A DNA stretch of 64,000 nucleotides from an uncultured Collinsella sp. (lineage in GTDB: Bacteria > Actinomycetota > Coriobacteriia > Coriobacteriales > Coriobacteriaceae). Positions 17,498 to 27,166 of this stretch are shown here, piece after piece. Location: assembly GCA_900541135.1 (NCBI GenBank), contig UQIG01000006.1, positions 1 through 64,000 on the forward strand, in the 5' to 3' direction. The translations under genes and the position numbers were made by a program. Position 1 is the first letter of the stretch. Each line of letters starts with the position of its first letter. The notes beneath the pieces are model-generated. The model had not been told where the DNA came from and did no database searches. It was given only the letters and a program-made list of their open reading frames with translations.

Positions 17498-18424
17498 ATG
17501 GAAGCACAGGAAAACTCCCAGACTGAGCAGAATGTTCAGACGCCCAAGAAGCGCGAGCTGGCGCTCGTATCGCGCAGTACCTATATCAAGGAGAAGGCGC
17601 TGCAGTGGATCTTCTTTGCCTGCGCGTTCTTGGCGGTCGTTACCGTCATCCTGATTTTTGTCTTTACCACGTACTCGGCGCTGCCCGTCTTTACTGACAT
17701 CGGTCTGGCGGACTTCTTTAGCTTTACGTGGGCGCCTTCCGAGGGCCACTACGGCATCTTGTCGCTGCTTGCCGGCTCGGGTCTGGTGACCGTCGGTGCG
17801 CTCGCCATGGGCGTGCCGCTGGGCGTGGGTACGGCCGTTTACCTGGTCGAGATTGCCAGCAAGCGCGTGCGCAAGCTCATCAGCCCCGCCGTTGACCTGC
17901 TGGCGGGCATACCCTCCATCATCTACGGCTTCTTTGGCATGATCATCATCCGCCCGTTTATCGCACAACTGACCGGTGGTCTTGGTTTTGGTGCGCTGAC
18001 AGCGTGGTTCGTGCTCGCCATCATGATCGTCCCTACCATCACGACGCTTACCATCGATGCCCTCAATTCCATTCCCATGGGCATTCGCGAGGCATCGTAT
18101 GCCATGGGTGCTACTAAGTGGCAGACCATCTATAAGGTCGTGCTACCTGCCGCCAAACTGGGTATCGTTGATGCCATCGTGCTGGGTATGGGCCGTGCCA
18201 TCGGTGAGACCATGGCCGTGCTCATGGTCGTGGGTAACGCTCCGGTTATTCCCGACAGCATTGCGAGCCCCATCTCGACGCTCACGAGCCAGATCGCGCT
18301 CGACATGAGCTATTCCTCGGGCCTGCACCGCTCGGCTCTGTTCGGCATGGGCGTGGTCCTGTTTATCATCTCCGCCATGCTGGTGGGCATCGTCCGTCTG
18401 ATTTCCAAGAAGAAGAGGGGGTAG
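17498..18424 (+). CDS. pstC: Phosphate ABC transporter permease PstC
   Basis: PstC is one of two membrane permeases of the high-affinity phosphate importer. About six membrane helices are visible, with the binding-protein-dependent permease loop EASYAMGATKWQTIYKVVLPAA (EAA loop, split across the fold) near residue 200 and GMGRAIGETMAVLMVVGNAP after it. The ATG at 17498 follows GGGGAG; an in-frame GTG at 17489 is inside pstS. The length is 308 residues and the gene starts 1 bp after pstS. Confidence 0.95.
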   Translation: MEAQENSQTEQNVQTPKKRELALVSRSTYIKEKALQWIFFACAFLAVVTVILIFVFTTYSALPVFTDIGLADFFSFTWAPSEGHYGILSLLAGSGLVTVGALAMGVPLGVGTAVYLVEIASKRVRKLISPAVDLLAGIPSIIYGFFGMIIIRPFIAQLTGGLGFGALTAWFVLAIMIVPTITTLTIDALNSIPMGIREASYAMGATKWQTIYKVVLPAAKLGIVDAIVLGMGRAIGETMAVLMVVGNAPVIPDSIASPISTLTSQIALDMSYSSGLHRSALFGMGVVLFIISAMLVGIVRLISKKKRG

Positions 18425-18427
18425 GCT

Positions 18428-19333
18428 ATGTCCGATTCCGTTGACACGACGGTCGATACGACCTCGTCGCGCGAGCGCATCAAGCGTGCCCTTTCCCACG
18501 GTAAGAAGGGCCGTATCAACAAGGACCTGTCAAACAAGATCATGCTCGGCGTGTTCCGCGCCGCGGCCTACATCACCACGCTTGTGCTGGTCGCTATCAT
18601 CGCCTACGTGGTTGTTAATGGCTTACCGCATATTTCGCTCGACTTTATCTTCGGTTGGCCCCAGGGTGTCAACGCCGAGGGCGGCATTTGGCCTACGATT
18701 GTCTCGACCATCTACGTGACGGCGCTCGCCATGCTCATCTGTACGCCGGTCGCCGTGCTAGCGGCCGTCTATCTGGCCGAGTACGCCAAACAGGGCAAGG
18801 TCGTCGAGCTCATCCGTTATGCTGCCGATGCTTTGGCCTCGGTGCCCTCCATCGTTATGGGTCTCTTTGGCTACGCCTTGTTTGTCGAGGCCATGGGCCT
18901 GGGCCTTTCGATGGTCTCGGCTGCCCTGGCGCTGGCGCTTCTGATGCTGCCTATCGTCATGCGCACCACCGAGGAGGCTATTCGCGCCGTGCCGCGCTAT
19001 ATCCGTTGGGGCGCATATGGCTTGGGCGCCACTAAGTGGCAGGTCGTTTCCAAGATCGTGCTTCCTTCCGCCTTTGGCCGCATCGCCACCGGCATCGTCC
19101 TTGCCATCGGCCGTGCCATCGGCGAGACCGCGGTTGTACTTTACACCATGGGCCAGGCCATCAATCTACCTATTTCGCCGCTCGATTCCGGCCGCCCCAT
19201 GACGGTTCACCTGTATCTGCTTGCCAACGACGGCATCAACATGAACGCAGCCTACGGCACCGCGCTCTTGCTGATGGTGATCATTCTGGCCTTCAACCTG
19301 TTTGCGCGCTTCCTGTCGCGCAAGCGTCGCTAG
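18428..19333 (+). CDS. pstA: Phosphate ABC transporter permease PstA
   Basis: PstA is the second permease of the phosphate importer. The 301-residue protein has a basic cytoplasmic N-terminus and about six membrane helices. ASVPSIVMGLFGYALFV is typical of PstA, and the EAA loop GAYGLGATKWQVVSKIVLPS is followed by AIGRAIGETAVVLYTMG. It begins 3 bp after pstC. Confidence 0.95.
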   Translation: MSDSVDTTVDTTSSRERIKRALSHGKKGRINKDLSNKIMLGVFRAAAYITTLVLVAIIAYVVVNGLPHISLDFIFGWPQGVNAEGGIWPTIVSTIYVTALAMLICTPVAVLAAVYLAEYAKQGKVVELIRYAADALASVPSIVMGLFGYALFVEAMGLGLSMVSAALALALLMLPIVMRTTEEAIRAVPRYIRWGAYGLGATKWQVVSKIVLPSAFGRIATGIVLAIGRAIGETAVVLYTMGQAINLPISPLDSGRPMTVHLYLLANDGINMNAAYGTALLLMVIILAFNLFARFLSRKRR

Positions 19334-19345
19334 TTAAGGAGTCCC

Positions 19346-20149
<804 letters not shown>

Positions 20150-20241
20150 TCGGTGCGACTAGTCCCAAGCCGATCGGATCTGGTCCGGTGCGTATTCACT
20201 GTGCGGGCGGCATGACCGCACCCAACTGATTGGAGTGAACC

Positions 20242-21099
20242 ATGCGCAAACTGTTTTCCCGTCAGCTCATCGAGGCCCGTCACGAGATGCTGAGCATCTA
20301 CGAGGCCGTCGATCTGGCCCTCCACGATGCCGTGAAGGCCTATGTGACCGACGACCGCAAGCTCGCCACCAAGACCAAGAAGCGCACGCTTTCGATTGAC
20401 GCACGCTGCGCCAACCTGGAGGCCGTCTGCTACAACCTGATTGCCACGCAGTCACCGGTCGCCTCCGACTTCCGCTTGCTGCAGACGATCATCTACGTCG
20501 ACTTTAACCTGCAGCGCATGACCGATAAGGTTCGCCAGATTTGCCGCGCCACGCGTCATATGATCAAGGCCGACATCTCGCTGCCCAAGGAGCTTGTCGG
20601 CACGGTCGAGGCCGAGGCTGAGGCCGTCTACCAGGTGCTGGGCTCTTCGCTTTCTGCGCTCGTCACCAATGACATGTCCATCATCTGCAACCTGGCCGTC
20701 GAGGACGAGCCGGTGCACGCCGCTTACGAGAAGTTCTTCCGCACCTTTAACCGTATGGATACGGGCGACTTTATGGACGACGACAGCAACTATGACGACC
20801 TGCGCCGCGCCATCATGGTTTCGCGCTACCTCGATCGCATCGCCTCGATTTCCATCGATGCCGCTTGCCGTCTGACTTTCCTGTTGACTGGTCAGCGTAT
20901 GAATGCCGGCGATATCGCCCGCACTGATGAGGATGAGCTCGAGAGCATGCGCGTGCCTTCGGGCGAGGGCGTTATCATGAGGCCCGCCGTCGACGCTCGC
21001 TACGTTGCCAAGGTGCCCGTTAACGAGGTCGGCGAGGGTCTTCGCTATCTGCTCGATCATCTTGAGGATGAGGACGATGGCGAGGACGACGAGGAGTAA
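20242..21099 (+). CDS. phoU: Phosphate-signalling PhoU protein
   Basis: PhoU is an all-helical peripheral protein that links PstSCAB activity to phosphate sensing. This 285-residue copy is longer than the usual 215-240. The N-terminal PhoU repeat is clear (SDFRLLQTIIYVDFNLQRMTD-type helix), and the second repeat carries RAIMVSRYLDRIASISIDAA. A C-terminal extension ends in an acidic run (EDEDDGEDDEE). It is the last gene of the pst operon, 92 bp after pstB, with TTGGAGTG ahead of the ATG. Confidence 0.88.
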   Translation: MRKLFSRQLIEARHEMLSIYEAVDLALHDAVKAYVTDDRKLATKTKKRTLSIDARCANLEAVCYNLIATQSPVASDFRLLQTIIYVDFNLQRMTDKVRQICRATRHMIKADISLPKELVGTVEAEAEAVYQVLGSSLSALVTNDMSIICNLAVEDEPVHAAYEKFFRTFNRMDTGDFMDDDSNYDDLRRAIMVSRYLDRIASISIDAACRLTFLLTGQRMNAGDIARTDEDELESMRVPSGEGVIMRPAVDARYVAKVPVNEVGEGLRYLLDHLEDEDDGEDDEE

Positions 21100-21136
21100 G
21101 TAATCCCGTTCGTCGAAAGATTGTAAATACCTAAGT

Positions 21137-21170
21137 GAGCGCGGCCTTGCACATGCGGGGCCGCGCTCTT
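21137..21170 (+). terminator. Hairpin after phoU
   Basis: A perfect 10-bp stem (GAGCGCGGCC with GGCCGCGCTC) is followed only by a short TT, so termination may be partial. It separates the pst operon from yggS. Confidence 0.6.
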
Positions 21171-21218
21171 GCGTTAGCATGGGACTACTTGTTTGGCTGT
21201 CAGCGGAGGCGATTGGCA

Positions 21219-21956
21219 ATGGATAACTATTTGGACTTGATGCGCGCTCGCCGCGAGCAGATTCTGGAACGTTTTTATGCGGCGCTCGATCGCGCGGGCC
21301 GTCCCCATGACGCCGCGCGCCTCATTGCCGTGTCCAAGACCGTTGGTGTCGATGAGACCGTTGCCGCCATCCAGGCGGGGTATCGCCATTTTGCCGAGAA
21401 CCGCCCGCAGGAGCTGGTTCGCAAGCTCACGGGTCTGGCGGAGCATCCGGAGCTGCCCGAGGTGCGCTTCGATATGATCGGCAACCTGCAGACCAATAAG
21501 ATCAATGCGGTGCTGGGCTCAGCCGAGCTGATTCACTCGGTGGGTTCGATGCATCTGGCGCAGGCGATCTCGAGCCGTGCTGTCCGCAAGATTGAGGCAG
21601 GCGAGCTCGCCGGCCCCCAGCGTGTGCTCATTGAGGTCAATGTAAGTGGTGAGGAGTCGAAGGGAGGCTTTTCGCCCGATGAGATTCGCGCCGCCGCGGG
21701 TGAGCTTGCGGAACTTGAGGGAATTTGCGTACAGGGGCTTATGACTATGGCGCCCCGGGGGAATAAGGATGTGGCACGCCGCACCTTTGCGGGGCTTCGT
21801 GAGCTGAGGGATGAGCTGGAGGCGGCGCATCCCGATTTGAACCTGCCTGAGCTTTCCTGCGGCATGAGCGAAGACTTTGAGCCTGCCCTTGAGGAGGGCT
21901 CTACGCTCGTTCGCCTGGGCAGGGTAGTATTTAGCCCGGAGTTTGCAGTAAAATAA
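21219..21956 (+). CDS. yggS: PLP homeostasis protein, YggS/PROSC family
   Basis: YggS binds pyridoxal phosphate without known catalysis and keeps free PLP and amino-acid balance. The 245-residue protein shows LIAVSKTVGVDE (PLP-binding Lys), HFAENRPQELVRKL, FDMIGNLQTNKINAVL, EVNVSGEESKGGF, LMTMAP and CGMSEDFEPALEEGSTLVRLGR. The ATG at 21219 follows GGAGG; upstream in-frame codons would add an unrelated extension. In actinobacteria it normally lies between pgeF and sepF, and here it follows the pst operon. Confidence 0.93.
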   Translation: MDNYLDLMRARREQILERFYAALDRAGRPHDAARLIAVSKTVGVDETVAAIQAGYRHFAENRPQELVRKLTGLAEHPELPEVRFDMIGNLQTNKINAVLGSAELIHSVGSMHLAQAISSRAVRKIEAGELAGPQRVLIEVNVSGEESKGGFSPDEIRAAAGELAELEGICVQGLMTMAPRGNKDVARRTFAGLRELRDELEAAHPDLNLPELSCGMSEDFEPALEEGSTLVRLGRVVFSPEFAVK

Positions 21957-22016
21957 GGCTCTGAAGTGCGCACTGATTATCGGGGCGCCTGCACTAAACC
22001 GCGAGAGGACACAACC

Positions 22017-22739
22017 ATGGGCTTCCTTGACGAGATTAAAAATAAGATGCACCTGGGCGGCCAGCAGGGTTACGACCAGGGTTATGGCCAGGACGACGAC
22101 TACGGCTACGATGACGGCTATGACGATGGCTATCAGGGCAACGGCTACAGCGGAGCTTCGGGCGAGGGCTTCTACACCCAAGACGAGCCGAGCAACGGCC
22201 TGCTTGGTCAGACGCGCCGTGGTGAAGCTGAGTCGGTTGCCGTGTATACACGCTCCGGGCAGCTGGTCGGCGATGACTCTCGCCATGCCACGACGTATAA
22301 CCCGCCTTCGCGCTCGCAGGACAGTGTTGCGAGCGGTTATCGTCCCGGTGCCTATGACACGCCGTCGAGCTACGCCGAGAACACCCGCGCCCGTGCCGCC
22401 GCTGCGCCCGCGCCTGCACCGAGCGATGCCTCGGCCTATGCGAGCAATATCATCAACGCCACACCGCAGCTGCCGGCCTATGTCCTGCGCCCCGAGAGCT
22501 ATGACGACGTGGAGACCGTGGTGCGCCGCGTTCGCACCAAGCAGCCTGTCGCACTGATTTTTGTGGGCGTACGCACCGAAGTTGCCAAGCGCGTCTTGGA
22601 CTTCTCTTACGGCTTTGCCTGCGGTCTGGGCGCCACGGTCAAGGAGGTGGGCGACCGCGTGTTCATGGTGCTGCCCGCCGGTTGCGAGGTCAAAGATTCC
22701 GATCTCAAGAAGCTTCGTGCCGACGGCTACCTTAAGTAA
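22017..22739 (+). CDS. sepF: Cell division protein SepF
   Basis: SepF anchors and bundles FtsZ, replacing FtsA in actinobacteria. The 240-residue protein begins with MGFLDEIKNKM, a probable amphipathic membrane-binding helix. A long linker rich in Gly, Tyr and Asp follows (repeated DDGY units around residues 20-45). The C-terminal SepF domain covers about residues 155-240 (YDDVETVVRRVRTKQPVALI, then DFSYGFACGL). The linker is unusually Tyr/Asp-rich. ATG at 22017 starts the conserved helix. Confidence 0.93.
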   Translation: MGFLDEIKNKMHLGGQQGYDQGYGQDDDYGYDDGYDDGYQGNGYSGASGEGFYTQDEPSNGLLGQTRRGEAESVAVYTRSGQLVGDDSRHATTYNPPSRSQDSVASGYRPGAYDTPSSYAENTRARAAAAPAPAPSDASAYASNIINATPQLPAYVLRPESYDDVETVVRRVRTKQPVALIFVGVRTEVAKRVLDFSYGFACGLGATVKEVGDRVFMVLPAGCEVKDSDLKKLRADGYLK

Positions 22740-22760
22740 AGACAAGACGAGGAGATTCCC

Positions 22761-23042
22761 ATCAACATCTACACTATCGTCCAGCTGGTCAACACGCTGT
22801 TCAACTTCTATTCCACGCTCATTGTCGTCTACTGCTTTATGACGTGGATTCCCATGAAGCAGGGTGGTTTGCTTCAGGATATTGCCGCGGTGCTTGATAG
22901 CGTGTGCGGTCCGTGGCTCAACCTGTTCCGTCGTTTCATCCCGCCGATGGGCGGTATCGATTTTTCGCCGGTCGTTGCGATTATTGCGTTGCAGTTGGTG
23001 CAGAGGCTGGTTCTGCAGCTTCTTATAGGTATACTCGTGTAG
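22761..23042 (+). CDS. yggT: YggT-family membrane protein, probable ATC start
   Basis: YggT proteins are small two-helix membrane proteins encoded beside sepF. The conserved part runs IYTIVQLVNTLFNFYSTL, then MTWIPMKQ, a linker with GPWLNLFRRFIPPMGGIDFSPVVA, and a second helix. The first ATG in frame (22839) would remove the first membrane helix. Good homology begins instead at ATC 22761, six bases after GAGGAG; ATT at 22755 is the other in-frame option. The 93-residue product matches family length. A non-AUG start or a base error are both possible. Confidence 0.8.
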   Translation: MNIYTIVQLVNTLFNFYSTLIVVYCFMTWIPMKQGGLLQDIAAVLDSVCGPWLNLFRRFIPPMGGIDFSPVVAIIALQLVQRLVLQLLIGILV

Positions 23043-23103
23043 AACTGACTTAGTAACTTACGTCGGGCGTGTAGCGCCGAGGCGATGAAAAAGGAGACTT
23101 GTT

Positions 23104-23778
23104 ATGGCTATTACCCCTGCAGACATCCAGGCTCAGACTTTCTCTGAGGCCAAGCGTGGCTACGATCCTGCTGAGGTCGACGTCTTCTTGGAGACGCTGT
23201 CCTCCGAGGTTGACGCTATGCTCGCTAAGATCGTTGACCTTAAGGGTCGTCTGACTGCTACCGAGCAGCAGCTTGCCGATGCACAGGCTCAGCTTGCCCA
23301 GGCTCGGGCTACCGCCGACCAGGCCGTTCCTGCCGCCCCCGTGGCTGCTCCCGCCCCTGACTTCTCCGCTCAGGAGCGCCAGATTTCCGCTGCCCTGATC
23401 GCTGCCCAGCAGACCGCTGAGACCATCGTTAACGATGCCAACGAGAACGCTGAGCGTATCCGCAACGAGGCTGACGCCAAGGCTCGCGAGGTTATCCGCC
23501 AGGCTCTGACTGAGAAGCAGGCCGAGCTCGAGGAGATCGATCGTCTCAAGGCTTCCCGTGAGGAGTTCAAGGCCGAGTATCTTAAGCTCATCCAGCACTT
23601 CATGGACGATGCCCAGAACTCCTTCCCGGCCGACCTCATGGCCTCCACGCCGGTCGGTTCTGCCGCTTCTCCTGCAGTGACTGTTCCCGCCGAGCCGCTG
23701 CCCGTCGCTGACCCGGTTGTCCCCGTGGCCGATCCCTTTGCCCCGATCGACAACTTTGCTGCCGACGACCTGGACTAA
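23104..23778 (+). CDS. divIVA: DivIVA-domain protein
   Basis: DivIVA/Wag31-type proteins mark cell poles and septa and guide wall growth. The 224-residue protein has the N-terminal lipid-binding DivIVA motif (MAITPADIQAQTF, SEAKRGYDPAEVDVFL), a first coiled coil to about residue 65, an Ala/Pro linker, a long second coiled coil (about 95-170), and a Pro/Asp-rich tail. AAAAAGGAG precedes the ATG. It closes the sepF-yggT-divIVA group. Confidence 0.92.
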   Translation: MAITPADIQAQTFSEAKRGYDPAEVDVFLETLSSEVDAMLAKIVDLKGRLTATEQQLADAQAQLAQARATADQAVPAAPVAAPAPDFSAQERQISAALIAAQQTAETIVNDANENAERIRNEADAKAREVIRQALTEKQAELEEIDRLKASREEFKAEYLKLIQHFMDDAQNSFPADLMASTPVGSAASPAVTVPAEPLPVADPVVPVADPFAPIDNFAADDLD

Positions 23779-23807
23779 CATTCGGCCTACAATTTAGTGC
23801 CTAGAAA

Positions 23808-23835
23808 GGACCCGCAGCTTGCGGGTCCTTTTTTA
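23808..23835 (+). terminator. Rho-independent terminator after divIVA
   Basis: The stem GGACCCGCA / TGCGGGTCC closes a GCT loop and is followed by seven T residues. Confidence 0.95.
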
Positions 23836-23944
23836 TGACTGTGCCGGGGTGCGTAACATAAAAACCAAGCCCTGCACATAGTGGCGCAGAACTCGGCGAA
23901 CGGATGAACGGTCAAGGGTAGGCTTTAAGGCATGTCCCAAAAAT

Positions 23945-24475
23945 CTACTTGAGGAGGAAGTCGGGGAGGGGAATGGTGCGGGCCTCGCGATGCTCGGGAT
24001 CGGCGATGTGGTCGGCAGGATAGCCACAGACGAGCATGTGATAGGGATAGACGCCCTTGGACAGATTGAACTGTTCTTGTGCCACCTCAGGCTTAAAATG
24101 GCATACCCAGCACGTTCCCAGGCCCTGCTCGGTGGCCTCCATCATCATCTGATCACACACGATGGACGTATCGATTTCGCTGGAATTCATCTGATCATAC
24201 GGGCGCACCCAAGCGTCATCGGTAACGCTGCAAATAAGGAAGACAAGCGGAGCCCCAAAGATAGACCCATCACGAGCAAACCGAGGCTGACAAGCAGCAG
24301 CCTTCTCCAGAAGCTCAGGCGTATCCAACACCATCACACGGGTTGGATGGTTATTACAAGCAGAAGGAGCAATACGCCCAGCCTCAACAATGGCATCCAC
24401 CACAGCCTGCTCAACAGAACGATCCTCAAACTCGCGACAAGAATAACGACCCCGAGCCAAATCCAAATACGACAT
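23945..24475 (-). CDS. Nitroreductase-family protein
   Basis: This 176-residue FMN-dependent nitroreductase-family protein opens with the typical RGRYSCREFEDRSVEQ, followed by EAGRIAPSACNNHPTRVMVL and the later GLGTCWVCHFKPE segment. Its substrate cannot be told; relatives reduce nitro compounds, quinones or flavins. It is somewhat shorter than classical nitroreductases. Codon use at its 5' end is unusually G/T-rich in the coding sense, unlike neighbouring genes. Confidence 0.85.
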   Translation of the reverse strand: MSYLDLARGRYSCREFEDRSVEQAVVDAIVEAGRIAPSACNNHPTRVMVLDTPELLEKAAACQPRFARDGSIFGAPLVFLICSVTDDAWVRPYDQMNSSEIDTSIVCDQMMMEATEQGLGTCWVCHFKPEVAQEQFNLSKGVYPYHMLVCGYPADHIADPEHREARTIPLPDFLLK

Positions 24476-24649
24476 ACAAGCCCTCCAAAGCTAATAAAAC
24501 AACCCAAAACTAAGCAAAAGGGTACCCAAAGCCCTATCCAGCCAATCGCTCCTCAAGGGCCAAAGTGTCCGAACGGGTACCAAAGGTCCCTTCAGCCAAA
24601 TCCCCATTGCGCTAAAACTATCAGCCAAAGTTCCAATGGTGATACGTAA

Positions 24650-24733
24650 GGCGAAGGGCCGGCCACGGTTTACTTTCGAACGACTCTGCTACGCAGCCGG
24701 AGTGAGAAAGCAAACCGTGGCCGGCCCTTCGCC
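24650..24733. repeat. Long palindromic element A (22-bp perfect arms)
   Basis: Arms 24650-24671 and 24712-24733 are perfect 22-bp inverted complements containing GGGCCGGCC, and five more pairs (CTTTC with GAAAG) follow after one mismatch. The remaining loop holds a smaller hairpin, CTGC-TAC-GCAG. The element starts 20 bp beyond the DUF47 stop codon (- strand). It resembles element B at 38454. It could act as a terminator for the DUF47-Pit transcript, although no T-run follows. Confidence 0.85.
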
Positions 24734-24753
24734 GCCGGGACACGTACCCCCAA

Positions 24754-25377
24754 TTAACTGTTCTTCATGACAATCGAATCCACAACATCGGCCACATTCT
24801 CGCAGCAGTCGGCGCAGTACTCCAGGAAGGCGTACACGTCACGCCAAGCGATGACCTCGAGCGGGTCCTTGCCGTTAACGTGCAGGTTGCGCATGGCGTT
24901 GATGTAGAGCTCGTCGGCCTCGGACTCGATGGTGTTGATCTGGATGACCAGCTCGCGCAGGGTCTTGGACTTGCGGTAGTTGGGCAGCTCGACCATCAGG
25001 TCCTTCATGGCGCGGCAGGCGTCGGTCACCTTGTGGGCGATGACGATGGCATCGGGGTGGATGCTCTGGATGTTGGTGAAGTAGACGCGCTGCACGACGC
25101 CCTCGATACGATCGAGCACGGTGTCGAGCGAGCAGCTCATCAGGTCTAGATCCTCGCGCTCAAGCGGGGTGATAAAGGCGGTGAGCAGGGCGTCTTCGAG
25201 CTCGTGGTGCTTCTTGTCTGCCGCATGCTCAATCGCATGCATCTTATCGAGCATGTCGTGGATCTGCGCAGGGTCAAAGTTCTCAAAAATCTTGGTGAGC
25301 AGCTCTGCGGCCTGGACGGCTAGGTCGGCGCAGGCGACGTAGTTGTCAAAGTAGAACGAATCGGGTTTCTTTGCCAT
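24754..25377 (-). CDS. DUF47 (PhoU-like) phosphate transport regulator
   Basis: DUF47 proteins are helical, PhoU-like partners of Pit phosphate transporters. The 207-residue protein shows HAIEHAADKKHHELEDALLT, then TPLEREDLDLMSCSLDTVLD, and a C-terminal ECADCCENVADVVDSIVMK with acidic metal-binding spacing. AAAGGA precedes the ATG. It lies 66 bp downstream of pit, so the two are probably one transcript. Confidence 0.93.
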   Translation of the reverse strand: MAKKPDSFYFDNYVACADLAVQAAELLTKIFENFDPAQIHDMLDKMHAIEHAADKKHHELEDALLTAFITPLEREDLDLMSCSLDTVLDRIEGVVQRVYFTNIQSIHPDAIVIAHKVTDACRAMKDLMVELPNYRKSKTLRELVIQINTIESEADELYINAMRNLHVNGKDPLEVIAWRDVYAFLEYCADCCENVADVVDSIVMKNS

Positions 25378-25443
25378 GGGTGGTCCTTTCGAGGTGAAGA
25401 TGGGCGGGCGAGGTAATGCAGTCCGGATGGACGTTCGGTTTGA

Positions 25444-26493
25444 CTAGAGGAACATCATGAACAGCTTGGCCATGACAAAGCTGATGAGTCCGCAGGCGGG
25501 GAAGGTGAAGAACCAGGTGAACATCATGTCCTTGACGACACCGAAGTTGATGGCCGAAAGGCGCTTGACGGCACCGACGCCCATGATGGCGCAGGTCTTG
25601 ATGTGGGTGGAGGACACGGGGATGCCGGTAAGGGTGGCAAGCAGCAGGTTTGCGGCGCCCGCCAGGTCGGCGGAGAAGCCCTGGTACTTTTCGAGCTTGA
25701 CCATGCTCTGGCCGACGGACTTGATGATACGCTCGCCGCCCACGCTGGTGCCGATACCCATAGTGGCCGAGCACAGCAGCATAATCCAGATGGGGATGCC
25801 TGCATCGCCGACGCTCGTCTGGCCGCTGGCAAAGGCCACGCCTAAAAAGAGCACGCCGATGAACTTCTGTCCATCCTGCGCGCCGTGCATAAAGCTCATG
25901 GCCGCAGCGCTCGCGATCTGAGCGTATTTAAAGAAGACATTGGCACGTCGCCTGTTGGCGGCGGCGAAAAGAATCGAGACGAGCTTGCACAGGACCCAGC
26001 CCATGACAAAGCCCAGGCCGATGGAGAGCGCCAGGCCGTAGATGACCTTCATCCACTCGTGGACGTTGACGCTGCTCGCGCCGCCGAGGGCGATAGCGGC
26101 ACCGGTCAGGCCGGCGATAAGGCTGTGGCTTTGCGAGGTGGGGATACCAAAACGCGACGCTGTGGCGCCGTAGACGACGATGGAGAACAGCGCCGCGCAG
26201 AGGCACGCGAGCGCCATGGTGCTGTTTCCGCCAAAGTCGACGATATGCGAGATGGTATTGGCGACGCTCGCGTTAAAGTGCGTCATGATGAGCACACCGA
26301 GGAAGTTGAATGCGGCGCTCATGAGAATGGCGGCGCGGGCGGGCATGCAACGCGTAGTGACGCAGGTCGCGATGGCGTTGGGCGCGTCGGTCCATCCATT
26401 GACGAAGATGGCGCCCAACGCGAGGATCACGGTGACGGCAAGGACTGGGTTCGACACAATTTGGCCGAGGAAGGTTGAGAACGTTACGTCCAT
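25444..26493 (-). CDS. pit: Inorganic phosphate transporter, Pit family
   Basis: Pit carriers import metal-phosphate complexes with protons at low affinity. The 349-residue protein has about ten helices and the duplicated signature of the family: GWTDAPNAIATCVTTR in the N-terminal half, and AMSFMHGAQDGQKFIGVLFL in the C-terminal half. SSTHIKTCAIMGVGAVKR also matches. With pstSCAB upstream, this region encodes both high- and low-affinity phosphate uptake. Confidence 0.95.
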   Translation of the reverse strand: MDVTFSTFLGQIVSNPVLAVTVILALGAIFVNGWTDAPNAIATCVTTRCMPARAAILMSAAFNFLGVLIMTHFNASVANTISHIVDFGGNSTMALACLCAALFSIVVYGATASRFGIPTSQSHSLIAGLTGAAIALGGASSVNVHEWMKVIYGLALSIGLGFVMGWVLCKLVSILFAAANRRRANVFFKYAQIASAAAMSFMHGAQDGQKFIGVLFLGVAFASGQTSVGDAGIPIWIMLLCSATMGIGTSVGGERIIKSVGQSMVKLEKYQGFSADLAGAANLLLATLTGIPVSSTHIKTCAIMGVGAVKRLSAINFGVVKDMMFTWFFTFPACGLISFVMAKLFMMFL

Positions 26494-26743
26494 ATATGGG
26501 CTTTCTCGAAGTTTGCAGACACGTTACAAAAACATGATAAATCGTATCACCTCCTGTGGGTTTCTTTACCGAGTTCTGATGGGAGAAGTGAATTTTTTGG
26601 CACTAAAATTGAATATTAGCCCTGTTGACCGCGGGTGTTCTTTTTGCTAACACGCCATGCGGACACGTGCGATTACTACGACACTCCAAAACCACAGTCT
26701 GTTCGCTTTACAACATGCAAACATGCGTTCGATAATAGGAGGC

Positions 26744-27082
26744 ATGGAATATCGACAGACAGATGGCAAAACTCGGCGCGTGCACAAGCAGTATGTGGAC
26801 GTCGTGGCTCGCATCCTCGCGGGCGGACAGGTCGTGCCGGTCACCGTCTGCTGGGTCGACGGTCGTTGCTTTACGATTGACGAGATTGTCTCGACCACTG
26901 GGTTTGGCCTGACGGTTCACGGCATCCGTACGGCAACCTATAAGGTGCGTTTTGGCGGGCACGCGACCGAGTTGTATCTGGAGGACCAGACGCGCGAACG
27001 ACCAGATGGTTCGCAGGCCCATCTGATGCGTTGGTGGGTGTGGGCATTCGACCGTACGCTCGAGGGCGAGCGCCGTGGGTAA
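26744..27082 (+). CDS. Conserved small protein of unknown function
   Basis: I do not recognise this 112-residue protein. It starts with a clear ribosome site (AGGAGG) before ATG 26744. The sequence is basic at the N-terminus (MEYRQTDGKTRRVHKQYVDV) and rich in Trp, Arg and short beta-like stretches, with no signal peptide or membrane segment. The phrase VPVTVCWVDGRCFTIDEI suggests a small beta-barrel fold, which is a guess. GC content and codon use match real genes nearby. Confidence 0.7.
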   Translation: MEYRQTDGKTRRVHKQYVDVVARILAGGQVVPVTVCWVDGRCFTIDEIVSTTGFGLTVHGIRTATYKVRFGGHATELYLEDQTRERPDGSQAHLMRWWVWAFDRTLEGERRG

Positions 27083-27166
27083 GGACGTACGGCATTCGGG
27101 TACAATGACAGGAATCTTGTCACCTGCTGCGCCGTCTTTCACGGCACTTTTTGAAAGGACGAACCT

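Noticed and set aside
23990..24649. 219-codon + strand ORF opposite the nitroreductase
   Set aside because: The frame is antisense to a recognisable nitroreductase, then enters A/C-rich intergenic DNA, giving a low-complexity Pro/Gln/Lys tail. No ribosome site was seen.
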